NCBI GenBank assembly: GCA_964354655.1
Contig: CAYHAL010000010.1
Span: forward strand, 1 to 44,770
Direction of reading: 5' to 3'
Origin: E44-bin46 sp964354655
GTDB lineage: Bacteria; Chloroflexota; Dehalococcoidia; Dehalococcoidales; E44-bin46
DNA: 44,770 nt
Below are positions 42,730 to 44,770 of the stretch, in pieces. Below the pieces are notes generated by a model, which was not told the DNA's origin, ran no database searches, and saw only the letters and a program-made list of their open reading frames with translations. Every line of letters starts with the position of its first letter. Positions within the stretch are counted from its first letter, which is position 1. Position numbers and translations under genes: made by a program.

Positions 42730-42830
42730 TAGTCAAAAATCACAATTTTACTATTTCTCTTTTTAATCTTGATATTTCCATTGATAGCGGTTAAACTTCT
42801 TCTACTACCAGCCATATTTAGGAGAATACA

Positions 42831-43895
42831 ATGAAAACTTGGGAATCATTAAAGACTGTTTACAAAGTTAGTGATTTTATATCTTGGCAGCGCTCAAATA
42901 CACTAGTTCTTAGCCCGAGTTTCCAACGACGCCCTGTGTGGCAACCAGGCGCAAAGTCATATCTTATAGATACTATACTTCGTGGTCTACCTATACCAAT
43001 AATATTTCTAAGAGAACAAAAGACAGACCTATCACGTCTGGAACCTGTAAGGGAAGTAGTAGACGGACAGCAAAGAATTCGCGCTCTTTTTTCTTTTATT
43101 GATCCATCCCTACTTAAAGACTATAAGCCTGAACGTGATGACTTCACTCTTAAATCTACTCACAATAAAGATTTGGGCGGGAAAAAATTTGTAGAACTAG
43201 ACACTGATACTAAGCAATCAATTCTTGACTATATTTTTAGTGTTCACATTTTGCCATCACATGTAGATGACCGTGAAATTCTAGAAATATTTGCTCGAAT
43301 GAACTCAACCGGAGTAAAACTAAATCCCCAGGAATTACGCAATGCATATTACTTTGGAGAGTTCAAAACATCAATGTACCGATTAGCTTCCGAACAATTG
43401 CAACGATGGCGCGACTGGAAGCTATTTACAGAATATAACATAGCACGCATGGATGAAGTTGAACTTACAAGCGAATTTTCAATCCTAATATTGAAAGGAC
43501 TTACATCAAAAACTCATTCTGCTATAACTAGAATGTATAAAGATAAAGACGAATCTTTCCCTGACCGGGCTGAGATTGAAAAAAGATTTAGAATGGTTAT
43601 GGATACAATAGATGATAAAATCGGAAATAGTATAAAATATCTTACTTTCAGGAAAGAGACCATGTTCTATCACCTATTTTTAATCATGTATCACCTACTT
43701 TATGGTGTTGGCTCATCTCTTGAATCAATGAGCCCAAAACACATTTCTCCCGACAGAATTGCCAAAATAAAACTTGTCGGAGAAAGAATAGAATCTAAAA
43801 CAGCACCTGATGAAGTCATACAGTCAGTGGCTAGAAGAACAACAAACCTAAATTCTAGGACTGCTGTTTTTAACTATTTTTGCCAAGAGGTTTGA
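42831..43895 (+). CDS. DUF262 (ParB/Srx-fold, GmrSD-like) protein
   Basis: This 354-residue protein carries the DUF262 motifs: FQRRPVW (31-37) and the catalytic-type VVDGQQRIRAL (DGQQR 78-82), as in the GmrS half of type IV GmrSD restriction enzymes. It lacks a clear DUF1524 HNH nuclease domain after it; the rest is helical. The ATG has AGGAG 7 bases upstream. It overlaps the downstream HEPN-like gene and is AT-rich compared with the chromosome. DUF262 proteins hydrolyse NTPs or sense modified DNA in phage defence, so a defence role is likely but inferred. Confidence 0.85.
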   Translation: MKTWESLKTVYKVSDFISWQRSNTLVLSPSFQRRPVWQPGAKSYLIDTILRGLPIPIIFLREQKTDLSRLEPVREVVDGQQRIRALFSFIDPSLLKDYKPERDDFTLKSTHNKDLGGKKFVELDTDTKQSILDYIFSVHILPSHVDDREILEIFARMNSTGVKLNPQELRNAYYFGEFKTSMYRLASEQLQRWRDWKLFTEYNIARMDEVELTSEFSILILKGLTSKTHSAITRMYKDKDESFPDRAEIEKRFRMVMDTIDDKIGNSIKYLTFRKETMFYHLFLIMYHLLYGVGSSLESMSPKHISPDRIAKIKLVGERIESKTAPDEVIQSVARRTTNLNSRTAVFNYFCQEV

Positions 43896-43897
43896 AT

Positions 43898-44515
43898 TTG
43901 GCTACTAGTACTTTAAGGTGTGCATGTGACTTTATCGGTCATTTAAGATACTTGGACCCTACTCGTTTAAAAATGGAAACCCTTTTAGGTAAGGGTATTA
44001 TTGTCCGCCGGGATATTGAGCAAATTTACAACGGCCTTTATCTTGACGCGGTTTGTTCCTTTGAGCGATTTATAGAAGTCCTCTTTATTGGTCTTCTCGT
44101 CGGTAGATTTAATCACCCTTCGTCACACGTAATCCCAAGAGTTACTTTTAAATCTGATATGGTAGCTCGTGATGTGGTTGTTGGTGGAAATAGATATGTT
44201 GATTGGCTGCCCTACGACCGCACTGAACAAAGAGCAAAAGCTTTTTTCCGTAATGGCTTACCATTCACATCTTTTCAATCGCAAGATAAACAACGAATAG
44301 AGCAAATTTTTTATATACGTAATGCTATAGCTCATAAAAGTAATTATTCTAAAAAAATCTTTGAAAGACACGTCATCGGCTCTATATCAATACCTCCTCG
44401 TGACAGAAATCCTGCTGGTTTCTTAAGAACCAAGTTCAGAATATCTCCTGTACAAACTCATTATGAGAACTTGATTGTTCAGATGGCTAATATAGCAATA
44501 AAGCTATGTCAATAA
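43898..44515 (+). CDS. HEPN-like protein, candidate toxin RNase
   Basis: A mostly helical protein with the HEPN ribonuclease motif RNAIAH (RNxxxH) encoded at 44318-44335, preceded by a long helix (LYLDAVCSFERFIEVLFIGL) as in RiboL-PSP/MAE-type HEPN proteins. The start is not certain: TTG at 43898 has AAGAGG 7 bases upstream, and TTG at 43880 or 43892 would overlap the DUF262 gene. From 43898 it is 205 residues. HEPN RNases act as toxins or abortive-infection effectors by cutting RNA. The coupling to DUF262 suggests a two-gene system, with DUF262 as sensor or antitoxin and HEPN as effector. Confidence 0.72.
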   Translation: MATSTLRCACDFIGHLRYLDPTRLKMETLLGKGIIVRRDIEQIYNGLYLDAVCSFERFIEVLFIGLLVGRFNHPSSHVIPRVTFKSDMVARDVVVGGNRYVDWLPYDRTEQRAKAFFRNGLPFTSFQSQDKQRIEQIFYIRNAIAHKSNYSKKIFERHVIGSISIPPRDRNPAGFLRTKFRISPVQTHYENLIVQMANIAIKLCQ

Positions 44516-44581
44516 AACATGTTCTTACGATATAGATACCTCAACTTATTAGATATATCGATGTAAATATCTCCTCATCAC

Positions 44582-44601
44582 TTGCTAACATTTTTGCTAA
44601 C
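44582..44601 (+). promoter_or_regulatory. Putative integrase arm-type sites, right end
   Basis: TTGCTAAC at 44582-44589 and 44594-44601, 12 bases apart, in the same orientation as the left pair and within a shared context (ATCAYTTGCTAACATTTT). They lie 119 bases inside the right repeat. The 205-base gap after the HEPN gene holds nothing else I can name. Confidence 0.6.
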
Positions 44602-44720
44602 GAACTTCTGAGCACTGATATGTACAGAAAGGTACTATAAGGTATAAAACGAAGCTAAAATCAAAACTCTAATGGATTAAGAGTTACTATCATTCACTAG
44701 GCGGTACAATACGCCTGTAT

Positions 44721-44763
44721 CTTTTAATCAGGTGGTCGCAGGTTCGAAACCTGCACGGCCTAC
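44721..44763 (+). repeat. Attachment site repeat attR (displaced tRNA-Lys 3' half)
   Basis: Matches 39651-39693 at 42 of 43 positions. It is the displaced original 3' end of the chromosomal tRNA gene, since the bases after its discriminator A (44762) read CCA (44763-44765). Without the 5' half it is not a functional tRNA. Confidence 0.93.
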
Positions 44764-44770
44764 CACCTTG

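Larger units (their letters stand above)
39651..44763. mobile_element. Integrative (probably replicative) element in tRNA-Lys, about 5.07 kb
   Basis: The element is bounded by 43-bp direct repeats of the tRNA-Lys 3' half with one mismatch. In order from the tRNA it carries a tyrosine integrase, an excisionase-like HTH protein and an HUH Rep protein (all minus strand, tightly packed). Then come a LuxR-HTH protein (minus) and a DUF262/HEPN-like pair (plus). Paired TTGCTAAC arm repeats lie inside both ends. No capsid, terminase or conjugation gene is present, so it resembles a small integrative plasmid or satellite. The cargo genes are richer in A and T than the mobility genes. Confidence 0.92.

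Noticed and set aside
1..44770. CRISPR array or transposase/insertion sequence
   Set aside because: No regularly spaced repeats with unique spacers and no transposase frame were seen; the only multi-copy sequences are the two-hairpin repeats and the att/arm sites.

Overview
The window looks like a bacterial chromosome of moderate GC content, most likely a member of the Chloroflexota class Dehalococcoidia. This placement is inferred from gene content: a compact rpsB-tsf-pyrH-frr-uppS-cdsA-dxr-rseP-ispG block, a short EF-Ts, the LL-diaminopimelate aminotransferase (DapL) lysine route, an archaeal-type phosphoglycerate mutase, archaemetzincin with AmrS-type radical SAM enzymes, and a BNR-repeat surface protein. 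No marker search could be run.

Layout. 1-2000: two tandem paralogous small membrane proteins and a six-helix membrane protein, all on the minus strand. 1932-9722 (minus): translation and isoprenoid/envelope operon from rpsB to ispG, with several overlapping genes and a promoter at 9749-9777. 9839-12163 (plus): hisF, a small conserved protein and a radical SAM protein. 12225-13821 (minus): an AmrS-type radical SAM enzyme and archaemetzincin, divergent from tRNA-Met(CAT). 14170-16763 (plus): a small AT-rich membrane gene, an AhpD-like protein and a dihydrolipoyl dehydrogenase-type enzyme. 16760-25319 (minus): apgM, an ABC-2 exporter, tpiA, miaA, dapF, dapL and hflX. 25440-31643: tRNA-Arg(TCT), a coiled-coil protein with a possible transglutaminase-like domain, a 1270-residue BNR-repeat surface protein with a long structured leader, and a three-gene membrane operon. 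31862-39412: a lone pyruvate kinase C-terminal-like protein, an alpha/beta hydrolase, zinc alcohol dehydrogenase, NAD(P)HX repair enzyme, an unassigned structured small RNA, a GAF/nuclease-like/HPRT fusion and DAHP synthase.

39620-44770 is the accessory part. tRNA-Lys(TTT) carries an integrated element of about 5.07 kb bounded by 43-bp direct repeats of the tRNA 3' half (39651-39693 and 44721-44763, one mismatch). It encodes a tyrosine integrase whose C-terminus is written antisense through the tRNA, an excisionase-like HTH protein, an HUH replication initiator, and a LuxR-type HTH protein with a zinc-ribbon-like tail. At the far end lies an AT-rich two-gene cargo: a DUF262 (DGQQR) protein overlapping a HEPN-like protein with an RNxxxH motif. 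Paired integrase arm-type repeats lie at both ends. The whole reads as a small integrative and probably replicative element carrying a candidate DUF262-HEPN defence pair.

Other points of interest are a dispersed two-hairpin intergenic repeat (four copies, same orientation), a promoter- and terminator-bounded small RNA at 36760-36876, and a probable non-AUG start for hflX.
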